From Plotosus lineatus (taxonomy: Eukaryota > Chordata > Actinopteri > Siluriformes > Plotosidae), in assembly GCA_024760905.1 (NCBI GenBank), contig CM045735.1, positions 11,257,249 through 11,321,248 on the forward strand: a DNA stretch of 64,000 nucleotides, given 5' to 3'. The notes under the pieces are model-generated. The model did not search any database. It worked only from the letters and a program-made list of their open reading frames with translations, and had not been told where the DNA came from. Positions 1 through 11,884 of this stretch are shown here, one piece after another. Each line of letters starts with the position of its first letter. Within the stretch, counting starts at the first letter, position 1. The translations under genes were made by a program, and so were the position numbers.

Positions 1-819
1 CTGTTGTGCATGTGTAAACAAAAAATAAAATAAATAAATAAAACCTTCTTCTAGAAATAAAACAAGTAGCCACAAACAATAAATATTAAATATATATTTG
101 AGGGCAGTGGTGTCCTGGTGGTAAAGGGAGCTGGATCACTGATCCTAAGGTTGAGGGTTCGTGTCCCACTCTCCACAAGGTTGTCACTGTCCCCCCACCC
201 CACCCAGTACGGCTAACTGGGTTATCAAAGGCCGGCCATGTTTCTCACTGTCTATGTTGAGAGGTTCATGTAACAGAACCATTGCTGATTGTGGTAAAGC
301 GTAGCTGCATAATCGTCACTGTGTTTCTGTCCCTTGGGTTGTGTCAGGAAGGGCATCCGACGTAAAAACGTATGAAAAATCAAACATGCGAATCAGATGA
401 TCTGAAAAAGTCTAAAGGAAAAGACGACTGAAACTTGATTTTTTTTTTTTTGGAAAGAGAGCAATGTGTGGTTGGCATCAGGAAATTCTTGCTATCTAGA
501 AAGTGTTGCTTATTTTGTTGGTTTGTCAGATGAACAATGAAAAAAAAAGAAAAGATCTTGTGCACATGGTACAGCCGTACCAGAGCCCCTTTAATGAGTA
601 ATCAAATACTGTGATCCATTTATTTAATTTATCTGAATTATCGTACAGCCAGAATTATCACTTGATGGTAATGGTACTGTCAGCATTGCTGTTTTCATGT
701 GTGTGTGCTTATTAAAGCGTGCTTTTTTTTGAATATTAAATTTATTTTCCCAGCTTGAGAGAAATACCAGGCTACCAGTACCAAATTATAACTGAAAATC
801 GTGTGTGTTTTGTAAACAG
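1..819 (+). other. snx12: snx12 intron, 3' part
   Basis: AT-rich non-coding sequence ending in a clear acceptor (tgtaaacag) at 819. It holds one SINE (102-427). The snx12 exons coding for roughly the first 55 residues must lie upstream of the window; nothing resembling them is visible here. Confidence 0.6.
102..427 (+). repeat. tRNA-derived SINE (family A) with RTE-type 3' tail
   Basis: The 5' part is a pol III promoter-like head (gggcagtggtg, then a B-box-like ggttcgtgtcccactct). The conserved body includes 'ggccggccatgtttctcactgtct' in pieces. The 3' part runs through gtgtcaggaagggcatccgac and ends near 'ctaaaggaaaagac', a decayed form of the 3' end of the RTE LINE at 10680-10717. It lies in the snx12 intron. 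Confidence 0.75.
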
Positions 820-915
820 ACCAATCTCCCCATTTTCAAATTGAAAGAATCTTGTGTACGAAGAAGGTACAGCGACTTTGAGTGGCTGAAAAATGAGCTG
901 GAAAGAGACAGTAAG
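820..915 (+). CDS. snx12: snx12 exon: first half of PX domain
   Basis: Ninety-six bases, 32 codons, phase 0 at both ends. Acceptor tgtaaacag|ACC and donor AGTAAG|gtaag. It codes [10 protein letters not shown] through ELERDSK, including the RRYSDF motif that contacts the phosphoinositide head group. Confidence 0.93.
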
Positions 916-3900
916 GTAAGTTCATAAATGGTGAGAAATAAAAGTGAGATTGAAGTAGTGACAGTGTGTATATAAACATGTGCAACAAATAGGTCCTTTA
1001 TATGTATGTGTAATGTTTTACTCTGCACTAAAGTGAACCTGAAGCTAATTAACTAAAGGCATTGAAGTCACATAAATAGGGCAGTGGTGGTAGAATGGGA
1101 AAGACTCTGGACTATTGATTTGAAGACGGGGGTTACAAGCCCTAGAACCACTGCACTGCCACTATTGGACCCTTGAGCAAGGCCCGTAACCTTCAACTGC
1201 TCGGTTGAATAAAAGAACTAGAAATATGTTCTTGCGACAAAACACCAGGCATATCCCTGACATGGTCAGCTGTACCTGCTAGATTGTTAATACCTCCATT
1301 TCACTGGCGCACGGCAGACTTACAGAAACAAAAATGTTGTCATCCGCAAATGTTTCACAATTATTCCCTTATCTTCCGTGTGATTCCGTAGTTATTCCTC
1401 AAGTCTTCCTCCACTTTTGTATGCTTTCGGCAGGCCAATATTCCGTGAACGTGCTTTTGAACATGTTCAAAAGCACGTTCACGGGAAAAAAATTCTGTGA
1501 GTGTTCCGTGGGGTCACTTTGGCGTACTTTGCCGTACCTGTTCCGCACATGCTGTGAACTTTCCGAGAGTGTAAGAATTTCCACTTTTCTGTAAGATTTT
1601 CACCCATTTTCCATGTAAAAAAAAAAAATGCGTTCCGCGCCTTTCTGCTACACGATCCGTAGATGCCGTAGTCCAGTGAAATGGGGGGAAAAGAATTTCC
1701 ACTTTTCCATAGGATTTTCACCTGTTTTCCCTGTAAAAATGCTGAAGCTCTTCCGTAGACTGCGTTCCGCGCCTTTCCACGACGATCCTCGCATGCCGTA
1801 GTCCAGTGCAATGGTGGGTATAAAGGGCATTTTCAATAAATTGACCTCTGTGAGTAGGTCAAGGTGACCCAACTTCGATAGGCTGGTAGGATGAGCCCTA
1901 TGGATTATTCAATATAAAAGAAATACATAAAGACCCGGCACAGCCGGAGTGTTCATTAGAAGAGTCTGTGGAGGTGGAGGCAGGGGCGGACAACCTGTAA
2001 AAACATAGTAGGGGATACAATAAATGTAAGTTGCTGTGGATTAGGCTGCCAAATGCCGTAAATGTAAAAACACAACGCAAAGAATACCACATGGTTGATA
2101 AATCTGAGAGTCGACATCACTCAGGCTGTATTTTATTGCTCTGCTGGTGGTGCTGCTCAGCTGAAAGAGATGAGAGTAAAATTTGAGTTTATAGCTCCTT
2201 GCAGTGTAATTACCCAAAATCCTGTTCACCTGGTTTTCTCAACCTTGTAGAACGGGCGGTTATAAGGTATTCTGGTGATCTTCTCTTCTATTGGTGGTTT
2301 TAAAAGGAAATGTTCAGACAGTAACTGTCTCGTAGTACACTTGTTACTGTGTTTAGAACAAAATTTTATGATTATTTTTCTATCAGTTGATTGCACGTAT
2401 TATTGGGTGGTTTGGTTGTGTTCTCACTGTCTCTCCTGTGGTTCGCATCAAGTTGAAACATGCACGCATCATCGTTTTGTAGATCGTTGTGCCTCCTCTG
2501 CCTGGGAAGGCACTGAAGAGACAGCTCCCATTCCGTGGAGATGAGGGAATCTTTGAGGAGTCGTTCATCGAAGAGAGAAGAGTCGGACTTGAACAGTTCA
2601 TCAACAGGTTAGATTCTGTGAAATCAGTGGAAATGGTTCATAATGAAATATTGAGTACAACATGCATCACTGAAAGGTGAACTGTTAAAGTTCTCAATGT
2701 TGTGGGTTTCATAGTTTGTGTGTAATTTTAAAGGCTCTGGGGGGGACACTTTCTATTGGAAACAAAAAAAAAAAAAATGCTGGGATACTGTAGGTGTCGT
2801 TTTGTAATAAGTTATAATAGAAGATACAAAAAATATACATTCGTGGGCAAAAGGAGGACCCCGGTCATCTCTCACTCCTTTTCTTCTTCTTTTCCTTTCG
2901 GCTGTTCCCTTCAGGGGCCGCCACAGCGAATCATCTGCCTCCATCTCACCCTATCCTCTGCATCATCTTCTCTTACACCAACTTCCTTCATGTCTTCCTT
3001 CACCACATCCATAAATCTCCTCTTTGGTCTTCCTCTAGGTCTTCTGCCTGTGAGTTCCAACCTCAGCATCCTACTACCAATAAACTCACTATCCCTCCTC
3101 TGTACATGTCCAAACCATCTCAATCTGGCCTCTCTGATTTTGTCTCCAAAACCTCTTACATGGGCTGTCCCGCTGATGGACTCATTCCTGATACTATCCA
3201 TCCTCGTTACTCTCAAAGAGAACCTCAACATTTTCATCTCTGCTACCTCCAGCTCTGCCTTCCGTCTTTTCCTCAGCGCCACTGTTTCTAACCCATACAA
3301 CATCGCTGTCCTCAACACAGTCTTGTAAACTTTTCCTTTCATTCTTGCCGATACCCTCCTATCACACCGTACACCATTCCAACCTGCCTGCACACGCTTC
3401 TTCACCTCTTTTCCACACTCTCCATTGTTCTGGATTGTTGAGCCTAAGTACTTCAAATCCTCCACCTTCACTCATTTTCTGAACCGCTTAATCCTGCTAG
3501 GATCTCGGCTACCTAGAAGAAATAAAGTACACGAAGAACATGCACACAGAAAAACTCAAGCCTGAGACTTGAACCCAGGACCTTCTTGCTGTGAGGTGGA
3601 TGCGTTATCCTCGATACCACCGTACTGCCCCATAGCATACCTGCAAGATTAAAGTACTTTTAGGGTAATTTATTCTGATATATTTTTTAATATAAATGTA
3701 TTTTTTAAAGTACCTGAACACCTTTATCTTTCTGACACACCACTGCTCGACTCTGCGTGGCTCGGCTGTGTGTACTTTTCCAACAGTGTCGTTACAGTGT
3801 GCTCTTTGTCGAACAAAATACATGACAGCACTACCGACATAACATAAGAAGGTTAAGAAGCACCCATCTTCCATCTCTTCAGTATTTTCAAAATTATAAT

Positions 3901-6573
3901 TTTTGTCAACATTTGATAAGGATTCATCATCAATTTGGTGGTATTACCCCCAGTACAGCTGCCTGGGTTCTCAAAGACCGGTCATGTCTCTCACTGTCTA
4001 CGGTGAGAGGCTGTAAAAGAACCATTGCTGACTTTCAACAAGAGTAGGCTGCATAGCCGTCAGCGTGTTTCTGCCCTGCAATGGTCTGGCGAGCTGACCA
4101 GAGTGTACTTGGCCCTCGCCCAGAGTTGGCTGAGATGCGCACCGGCCTCCCTGCGACTCCAGTTAGGATCAAGTGATTACAGAAAATGAATGAATGGGTG
4201 GTATTGGCCAATAATATCAGAGCATGTTTATCACTTTTAAACTGATATACAGGTATCCCTCACTTTCCGCAGATAATTCGGACCAAGACCCCCCCCCCCC
4301 CCCCCACGCGACCGCCAAACTCCGCGTAGTAGGATCAACCTCCCCCGACTGCCGTATACGTACATGTAAATGTGTATATAATATCAGTAAATACATATTC
4401 AACGCTATAAATGCTTATAATAACAAACATTCAAAAATAATGAATGAGATGTAAATAAAATATAAATACACACACATACAGACGCGTGCGTGCACACAGA
4501 TGCGCACCTCACATAAAAATGTAAATGGTTTGTTTGGGGTTTTTTTGTTTGTTTGTTTTTTGCATAATTGGCCTTGTTTTGCATTTTCCTTAACCTTTTC
4601 CCCTATTCTTCGTTAATTTCCTTATTTTTTAATTCGATGAATATTTAAAAAAAAACAAAACACACAATGCACTGAAGCTGCATGAATTGACGTGCGACGT
4701 AGTGAGGTATCCTGTGTATAAACTGTGCAATTTCAGAGCATTCATGCATATTTGTAGTAGCACATTGAAGGCAACCATTAAACTTCAGCTTGTGTATACT
4801 GTATGCTAATATGTACCTGAGCGACACTGATCAGAAGGGCATGCAGAAGCTGCGCGTGCATGAACCTATCACAGCAGGATTGATGAACAGGTTTATTTCA
4901 CAACTTTACTGTAGTCTCATTAAATTGCTTATTTAATCACACATTAGTTCTGTCAGAGAAGCTCAGCGGGATCAAATGAGCCTTTTTTTATATTCGTCGT
5001 CTTCTGACATTTCTTCACATGAGCGCTTTAGTGATGAGTATTATACAAATGCGTTTAATAGAGAAAATATTTAGAAGGCTTAACTTTTCCATAAATCCTA
5101 AATTTCAGTTGTAGTTCAGCCAGACTTCTAATTCACAAGACTTTAAATAATTATATGTATAAAAGAAAGAAAAGACGGTAAAATCCAGAAGATAATGAAG
5201 TACCTGGTATGTGTAGCAAACTGGGCAAGAGGTTCAGTTCGCGTTCGCCTTCTGTTGACCCCCCCCCCCCCCCCCATTATATATATTTTTTATTTTACAT
5301 AAAATTAATTTTATTGATGACACCGCTTTTTTTTTTTTTTTTTTTTTTGGTATGTAGAGAAACACAATGCAACTTCTGTACATGACCCTTATGATGTCAG
5401 AAGCTTGTGATTTCCAATCATATGTCTGTACTCTTTGAATTAAAAGCTCTTAGGAAATCTGAAAATGTTTCTCGAAAAGAATTGTATCAAAAGTGGTTCA
5501 GTGAATCGAGGGAGCGAGGGGTAGAGAGAGGGGTTTTCAGGGGCGCATCTATTATAGACAGTACGGCATCTTACCTGGTTTTTATGTAAGGCTAAACATT
5601 CAGGGTTTTGTGGTTTTTGTGTGTGTGTGGACAAAGTGTCAGTGAAAGGCTCACCAGAATGTGGCCACTATCTGGCTTCACTGATCATTTAAGCTCTATA
5701 GTATGATTGTGTCCACTCTTTTATAAATGGTCATCGGAAAGAACTACAGTGGTACCTCACCTTACGAAAGTCTCGCCAAACGAAAAATTCAGGGTACGAA
5801 AAGCATTTTCCTAAAATTTTTGTCTCAGGATATGAAACAAGTTCACATTACAAAAAGCGCCATCTTAAAAATTCAAACACACCATTCAAACAATGCACGA
5901 GCTGCTCTCCCATCAATGGCGTTCAAACATCCCGCCTCGCTGGCCTCCCATTGGCTAACAACTGAGCTGTCGTTCATGTCGCCTTCACTCGAGCTCCATC
6001 CTGGACAGGTCCACCTGACGCCGTCTTGGACAGGGATCCCATTGCCTAGGAGGAATGACGCATCTACCTCCCATTGCCTATTATAGAGCTGAATCCACCA
6101 TGATGCTTTTCGTGTAAAGGTCAGAGTTACTGACTAAAATGCTGGTAACGAAAAAAGCTCTGGAACGGATTAATTTCGTAAGGTGAGGTACCACTGTACT
6201 CATGTTTACACTCGGGGGGGGGGGGGGGGGGGGGGGGTAAATGCAACAGATTTTTTTTTTTGCCCCCCCCCCGTGTTCCGGTTCAAAGGGACGAGTAAAT
6301 AGACATAGTCACTGTGGATTCTGTTTCAGTGGTTCCAGTTGAGTCGAGACAGTCGACTCCGATGTCACCTCAGTGAAATGTTGGACAAGAGAACCCCCAG
6401 AATTATGTGTATAGAATAAATGTTGCCATTCACACAAAACCATGACACCCCTCACTCTGGTTCTTTCCAGAATTGCTGGTCATCCCTTGGCTCAGAACGA
6501 GCGCTGTCTTCACATGTTCCTGCAGGATGAGAGCATCGATCGCAACTACATCCCTGGAAAAGTACGGCAGTAG
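820..6573 (+). CDS. snx12: Sorting nexin-12 (snx12), C-terminal three coding exons, 5' partial
   Basis: Sorting nexins of the SNX3/SNX12 type are small cytosolic PX-domain proteins that bind PI3P on early endosomes and help retromer-dependent cargo retrieval. Coding exons are 820-915, 2483-2607 and 6471-6573; all junctions obey GT/AG and the frame joins cleanly. The 107 visible residues match the family from TNLPIF to the end: the RRYSDFEWL phosphoinositide-binding motif, the VVPPLPGK loop, [17 protein letters not shown] and [15 protein letters not shown], ending [24 protein letters not shown] and [12 protein letters not shown] favour SNX12 over SNX3. If the missing N-terminus is about 55 residues, the total would be about 162, the usual length. 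The neighbour slc7a3 on the same strand supports the orthology. Introns hold SINEs, an RTE fragment and two MITEs. Confidence 0.93.
1079..1310 (+). repeat. tRNA-like SINE relic
   Basis: It has a gggcagtggtgg head and a phrase common in fish SINEs ('acccttgagcaaggccc'), with a degenerate B box (gggggttacaagcccta). The copy is divergent and its 3' limit is uncertain. It lies in the snx12 intron. Confidence 0.45.
1443..1484. repeat. 42-bp perfect palindrome
   Basis: The sequence from ccgtgaacgtgc to gcacgttcacgg is identical to its reverse complement, with 21-bp arms and no spacer, centred between 1463 and 1464 (acatgt). It sits just upstream of a tandem duplication in a low-copy-looking block of the snx12 intron. 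Confidence 0.9.
1575..1815. repeat. Degenerate tandem duplication, about 120 bp unit
   Basis: Two consecutive units share 'aagaatttccacttttc', 'gattttcacc', 'gttttcc.tgtaaaaa', 'gcgttccgcgcctttc' and 'atgccgtagtccagtg' in the same order, the first about 1575-1690 and the second about 1692-1815. No coding potential is convincing in either strand. Confidence 0.7.
2483..2607 (+). CDS. snx12: snx12 exon: second half of PX domain
   Basis: One hundred and twenty-five bases, phase 0 in, phase 2 out. Acceptor gttttgtag|ATC and donor AACAG|gttag. It codes [17 protein letters not shown] through GLEQFIN plus two bases of the Arg codon completed by the next exon. Confidence 0.93.
2889..3466 (-). mobile_element. 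RTE-type LINE, 5'-truncated 3' fragment
   Basis: Read on the minus strand, it codes the reverse transcriptase C-terminal region of the RTE element seen more fully at 39536-42480: [46 protein letters not shown] and [16 protein letters not shown], ending near [11 protein letters not shown]. The 3' end (ctgaagggaacagccgaaagg on minus) is complete and the 5' side is cut, the usual outcome of target-primed integration. It lies in the snx12 intron. Confidence 0.88.
3467..3632 (-). repeat. SINE family B (V-SINE-like), internally deleted
   Basis: On the minus strand it has a tRNA-like head with 'ggtcctgggttcaagtc', then a shortened body, then an L2-like tail (ggattaagcggttcagaaaatgag). It abuts the RTE fragment on its left. 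Confidence 0.6.
3938..4198 (+). repeat. SINE family A, L2-type tail, 5'-truncated
   Basis: The body phrases 'tgggttctcaaagaccggtc' and 'aaaagaaccattgctgac' are followed by the tail 'ctggcgagctgaccagagtg' and end in tgaatgaatg. The tRNA-like head is missing. Confidence 0.7.
4250..4716. mobile_element. Tigger/pogo-like MITE
   Basis: TA-flanked element with inverted ends (caggtatccctcacttt at the left; cgtagtgaggtatcctgtg at the right). The interior (atgcttataataacaa, cataattggccttgttttgc) recurs in the elements at 29245, 34314 and 38919, so this is one family. There is a poly-C run near the left end. It lies in the snx12 intron. Confidence 0.75.
5747..6196. mobile_element. Tc1/mariner-superfamily MITE with 23-bp perfect TIRs
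   Basis: The left end cagtggtacctcaccttacg is the exact reverse complement of the right end, and a TA dinucleotide flanks each side (5745-5746 and 6197-6198). The inner region has no transposase. It lies in the snx12 intron. Confidence 0.85.
6213..6237 (+). repeat. Poly-G tract
   Basis: A run of about 25 G, followed about 30 bases later by a short poly-C run, lies about 235 bp before the last snx12 exon. Its true length is uncertain because such runs are hard to sequence. Confidence 0.7.
6471..6573 (+). CDS. snx12: snx12 terminal coding exon
   Basis: Acceptor ggttctttccag|AATTGC. It completes the split Arg codon and codes [33 protein letters not shown] and a TAG stop. The sequence after the stop is 3' UTR. 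Confidence 0.94.
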
Positions 6574-7470
6574 GGCTTTACAAAAGTGGGACTCGGGGCG
6601 GGTTCTTCTTTCTCCTGTTCTCATCTTCTCTTCTCATTCATCTGCAAAGCAGGGCACTTTTATTTTTGCACCAGGTTACACTAGATGAATAATAAAAAAT
6701 AAATAAAAAAATGTAAAAAAATACAGAAGTTGATTCTATTGGCCAGATGATGTTTTGGACCTGTGTCTGAGCTTTGTTCTTGACACACCATGTATTTGTT
6801 TAACATCTTTACATTGTACTTCTTGGAGTATGCGCCTATATGTGTGCGTGTGTGTGTGTGCGTGCGCGCATTATTTTCTCTGATCGTGCCTAAGCGCTGT
6901 AGCACTAAATAAAGAGGGTTGGCCCATGTCTTTGTCCTCGCAGGCCGATGTTCGGTTCAGAACTCCAAGAACGCAGAGCATGTTCCAATAGAAATTCTGA
7001 AAAGGAGGAAAAAATCTTTTACTGCGTGAAGAGAAGGTAGAAATGGGAATCTGAGATTGCGTGCATTGCACATGTGGTGTGTGGCACGGAATTATGTTTG
7101 GAATCACAATTTACACTATATGAGCGACGTACTGTATTGCAATGACGTAACATTCCACACTGATCTGTTAAAACTGGCCCACGTGCACTTTTCAGTCAGA
7201 AAGCATTACCTCCGCTCCATCCCCAAGACGGACGCACCCGTCGCAGCATAGTATCACCAGAAGGCTGCTCGAGTGACTTTTTCCATGTGCGGTATTGCAA
7301 ATGAGCCCAACATCGCTTCATAAAGGACAAAGTATTTGCCAATTTTGTACAAAATGTCCTGCCAAAGTCGAGTCATTTTCCTCTGAATGACTTTATTTCC
7401 GTTTTCTTCCTGTGTTGAATCAATCTGTGCCTGTGACGTATATGTAAATAAAGTCGACCAAAATAGTACC
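6574..7470 (+). other. snx12: Probable snx12 3' UTR
   Basis: Non-coding and relatively repeat-poor. Candidate poly(A) signals AATAAA occur at 6908-6913 and 7447-7452. The later one is preferred because the whole stretch lacks obvious transposons, but transcript data would decide. Confidence 0.5.
7447..7452 (+). terminator. snx12: Candidate snx12 polyadenylation signal AATAAA
   Basis: Canonical hexamer about 870 bases after the snx12 stop codon, with TG-rich sequence (gtacctgttgctgag) following. An earlier AATAAA at 6908 may be used alternatively. Confidence 0.4.
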
Positions 7471-9327
7471 TGTTGCTGAGTGGAGATTTACTGAAAAATC
7501 ACTTCTGGAGTTGTTTGCCTCTTACCTTATTTATTCTCTCTTCTATTTTAGGTATGAAGAAAGTAAGTTTTTATTTTATTATTTTTTTAAATTTTATTTT
7601 TCCCCCCTTTCACTTCATAATAAACTCATAAGGTTGTAAATGATTGTTGGGGAAACCCAATGTCTGCATGGATCCTAATTCTCTTCAAATGCTGCCGTAA
7701 AGACTCGCAGAGTCATCACCCATAACCAGCACCGGGCGCTGTGATTTCTCTCCTTCATTTTGCTTTGCTAATTCTTTCTGCTCGTTACTCATTAGTCCAT
7801 GGCAGCCAATAAAAAGATTAGGGTATGTTTGTGTTTTTATTTTTGTTACCCCCCCCCCTCTCTCTCTAACAACCTCCAAAATTCCGTCTTTTAAAAATTT
7901 TTTTTAATTATATATTTTTAGTGATTAATTCGAAAGATGTTTTGCATGTCCTGATTGCTGATTGCATGAAAGATTTCATTGATGGATGGATTTTTTTTTT
8001 TTTTTTTTTTTTTAATATTATAAAGGGCAGATGAGTTATGCTTGGCTTCTACTTAAACTTCTCAACTCCTCTTATATTTATTTATTTATTTATTTTTATT
8101 ATTTGCACCTCAATCACCAGCATCTGCACTAACTCGAATTACTGTATTTGCTTATAGTGCACAATTCAAACCGACACTGTTCTTGAGGACTAGATTATTT
8201 CACAGTAAACAAGCATTTGCTTCGTCATTAAAATTTTTAAATCTCTTCAGTGTTTATTTCATGTTGAACGTGCAGTATTCTCCTGCAGGTGTCATGTGAT
8301 TGTGTTTTTGTTTGTTTGTTTTGTTTTAACCCCTCCCCACCTGTATTCTCAGATGCTACAGTAAGCCTAAGGCGCCTCCACCCCTCAGAAGACTGCCTCG
8401 TCTCTGTGCTTTATACATGCCTAGCACGCTTACTCAGGTGCTCTTTAAAAAAAAAAATAAATAAAACATTGAACGCAATTTGGGAAAAACAATGGTGTTA
8501 AATGTTTTGCTGTCCAGACTTTATTCTTTCTTTTTCTTCTTTTTTTTTTTAATAGTATTTTTTTCCAACAAAACCATAGTGTTATATCGTTTATACCCAA
8601 CAATAATAATTTGACTAGAATGCACGAGTATTTCATGCTGCATGAATGATTTTTGGTTCTTGAAGTGCCAGATGTGTTTTGTCAGTTCACGGGAAGGAAC
8701 ATTTCTATAATAAGAATCCCAGTCTCTGCAGTCACTTTCCTGGTCATGTTCATCAGCATCCAGTAAGCCTCATTTGCCGCATATTTCCAAATATTGTATA
8801 AAATGTAGCAAGGCAGACATGAGGAGTGAAATCGGGACCACATATCCTATCTGTCTGGCATTCCATGTTTCATTTATACACTTCCTGAACAATTCTCATT
8901 TATACATGTTAAATAGTAGTGTTAGAACATTTTCCTTGGCTTCTCTTCATTTGTTAGGTCACTGTAGTCAGGACTGCAAACTTTCAATCACAGTGAAGCT
9001 CACTGAGGCCCACTTTCCTTCTGACCTCCCAATCCAGATGATTTTTTTTTATTATTATTATTACTATTAATTTCTAATAATGCTGATTCAAAACTCTGCA
9101 TTTAACTTGTACGCATGTGGTAGTTCTTCATTTTTCATGAATTTTCCTGTTGTTCTTGCCACTTGAATTAAACTTTCTGCCTGCTTTACTCCAATTTCTT
9201 TAATTTGTACTTTATTCATTCTCTTGTGTTCACTTCATAACAACGGAGTGTAAAACTGAATCGGCTCTATGTGGCCGCAGGGTTTTAACTGCCAGTGCTC
9301 ATAGTGCTCGTTTTCCAAAATGTTTTA
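7471..9327. other. Intergenic, no gene seen
   Basis: AT-rich sequence with homopolymer runs (poly-T at about 7990-8013, ATTT repeats near 8075-8100). I see no exon, RNA gene or clear transposon. Confidence 0.5.
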
Positions 9328-9435
9328 CAGACCGGATTCCAAAAAAATTGGGACACTACAAGTTGTGAATAAAAACTGAATGCAATGATGCGGAAGTGTC
9401 AGATTTCAGTATTTTATTCTGAATATAATATAGAT

Positions 9436-10717
9436 TTAAGAACAAGGGAGACGTGCAGAGTTGTGGCAACTACAGAGGGATAAAGTTGATGAGCCATACG
9501 ATGAAGTTATGGGAAAGAATAGTGGAAGCTAGACTAAGGGCAGAAGTCAGCATTTGTGAACAACAGTTTGGTTTCATGCCCAGAAAGAGCACCACAGATG
9601 CAGTGTTTGCCTTGAGGACGTTAATGGAGAAGTACAGAGAAGGTCAGACGGAGCTGCATTGTGCCTTTGTGGATCTGGAGAAAGCATATGACAGGGTGCC
9701 GAGAGAAGAACTGTGGTATTGCATGAGGAAGTCTGGAGTGGCAGAGAAGTATGTTAGAGTGGTGCAGGACATGTATGAGAGATGTAAGACAGTGGTGAGG
9801 TGTGCTATTGGTGTGACAGAAGAGTTCAAGGTGGAGGTGGGACTGCATCAAGGGTCAGCTCTCAGCCCCTTCTTGTTCGTTATGGTGATGGACAGGCTGA
9901 CAGACGAGGTTAGACAAGATTCCCCATGGACTATGATGTTTGCAGATGACATTGTAATCTGTAGTGAGAGCAGAGAACAAGTGCAGGAAAATCTAGAGAG
10001 CTGGAGGTATGCCCTGGAAAGGAGGGGAATGAAGATTAGCCTCAGTAAGACAGAATACATGTGCATGAATGACAAGGACCAAAGAGGAACGGTGAGATTA
10101 CAGGGAGCAGAGATAAGAAAGGTGGAGGATTTTAAGTACTTAGGCTCAACAATCCAGAGCAATGGAGAGTGTGGAAAAGAGGTCAAGAAGCGTGTGCAGG
10201 CAGGTTGGAATGGTTGGAGAAAAGGGTCCGTGTGATAGGAGGGTATCGGCAAAAATGAAAGGAAAAGTGTACAAGACGGTGTTGAGGCCAACGATGCTGT
10301 ATGGGTTAGAAACAGTGGCCCTGGGGAAAAGACAGGAGGCAGAGTTGGAGGTAGCAGAGATGAAAATGTTGAGGTTCTCTTTGGGAGTAACGAGGATGGA
10401 TAGGATTAGGAATGAGCACGTCAGAGGGACAGCACATGTAAGACGTTTTGGAGACAAAGTCAGAGAGGCTAGATTGAGATGGTTTGGACATGTACAGAGG
10501 AGGGATAGTGAGTATATTGGTAATAGGATGCTGAGGCTGGAACTACCAGGCAAAAGGCCTAGAGGAAGACCAAAGAGACGATTTATGGATGTGGTAAAGG
10601 AGGACATGAAGGTCGTTGGTGTAAGAGAAGAAGATGTAAAGGATAGGGTGAGATGGAGGCAGATGATTCGCTGTGGCGACCCCTGAAGGGAAAAGCCGAA
10701 AGGAAAAGAAGAAGAAG
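9436..10717 (+). mobile_element. RTE-type LINE, 5'-truncated, with 20-bp target-site duplication
   Basis: It starts within the RT domain (KNKGDVQSCGNYRGIKLMSH) and runs through the palm motif FADDIVIC and thumb/C-terminal region to the complete 3' end (gaagggaaaagccgaaagg). An identical 20-bp duplication flanks it at 9416-9435 and 10718-10737. A small deletion near 10228 throws the frame: residues up to GWNGWRK are in one frame and CDRRVSAKMKGK onward in another. It is therefore non-functional, but its sequence resembles the copy at 39536-42480 closely, suggesting fairly recent insertion. Confidence 0.93.
9453..10686 (+). pseudogene. RTE reverse transcriptase fragment, frameshifted
   Basis: RT fingers/palm and C-terminal segment of an RTE-clade polymerase. 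Visible blocks: FGFMPRKSTTDAVF, VDLEKAYDRVPRE, VGLHQGSALSPFLF, the catalytic [13 protein letters not shown], then after the frameshift [20 protein letters not shown] and [12 protein letters not shown]. The endonuclease domain and the first part of RT are missing through 5' truncation. Confidence 0.9.
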
Positions 10718-10882
10718 ATTCTGAATATAATATAGATGACGGGTAAAAAGTTTAAACGGAGAAAATGTGTCGTTTTAAGGGGAAAATATGATGATTTTAA
10801 ATTTCATCGTGTCAACAAATCACAAAAAAGTTGGGACAAGGCCATTTTCACCACTGTGAGGTGTCCCCTCTTCTTCTTCTTC

Positions 10883-11884
10883 TTACAACCGTCTGGAAAC
10901 ATCTGGGGACCGAGGAGACAAGTTTCTCAAGTTTATAATAGGAATGCTGTCCCATTCTTGTCTAATACAGGCCTCGAACTGTTCAGCTGTCTTGGGCCTT
11001 CTTTGTTGCACCTTTCTCATTATGATGCGCCAAATGTTCTGTATAGGTGAAAGATCTGGACTGCAGGCTGGACATTTCAATACCCGGATCCTTTTCGTAC
11101 GCAGCCGTGATGTTGTAATTAATGCTGCATGTGGTCTGGCATTATCATGTTGAAAAATGCAAGGTCTCCTCTGAAAGAGACGACGTCTAGATGGGAGCAT
11201 ATGTTGTTCTAGAACCTGAATATACCTTTCTGCATTGACGGTGTCTTTCCAGATGTGCAAGCTGCCCATGCCACACGCACTCATGCAACCCCCACACCAT
11301 GACAGATGCAGCTTCTGAACTGAGCGCTGATAACAACTTGGGTTGTCTCTTTAGTCCGGATGACATGGCGTCCCAGTTTTCCATAAAGAACTTTGAATCA
11401 TGATTTGTCTGACCACAGAACAGTTTTCCACGCCCTGCGCTTCTGGGTCCTGTTTAGAAATGGCTGCTTCTTTGTACTGTAGCGTTCCAGCTGGCAGTGG
11501 CGGATGACATGGTGGATTGTGTTCACCGACAATGGTTTCTGGAAGTATTGCTGAGCCCATTCTGTGATTTTCCCTTACAGTAGCATTCCTGTGTGTGGCG
11601 CAGTGGTGTTTAAGGGCCCGAAGATCACGGGCATCCAGTATGGTTTTTCGACCTTGACCCTTACGCACAGCGATTGCTGCAGATTCTCTGAATCCTTGGA
11701 TGATGTTATGCTCTGTAGATGATGATAACTTTAAACTCTTTTTGCAATTTTTTCGCTGGGAAACACCTTTCTGATTTTGCTCCACTATCTTTCTGTGCAA
11801 CATTGGGGGAATTGATGATCCTCGACACAGCTTCGCTTCTGAGAGACACTGCCACTCTGAGAAGCTCTTTTTACATTTGGTCAT
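10883..11884 (-). pseudogene. Tc1 transposase, frameshifted
   Basis: DDE transposases of this family cut and paste Tc1 elements at TA sites. On minus, the N-terminal part (about 11884-11351) contains a degenerate DNA-binding region (GQGRKTILDARDLRALKHH) and the C-terminal part (about 11284-10883) has FQHDNARPHAA (second catalytic Asp region), CPACSPDLSPIQNIW (around the final acidic residue) and RQEWDSIP. At least two frameshifts separate the pieces, so no intact protein can be made. Confidence 0.85.

Noticed and set aside
6908..6913. AATAAA as the main snx12 poly(A) site
   Set aside because: Possible, but the later signal at 7447 is equally good and the sequence alone cannot choose; listed only as an alternative.
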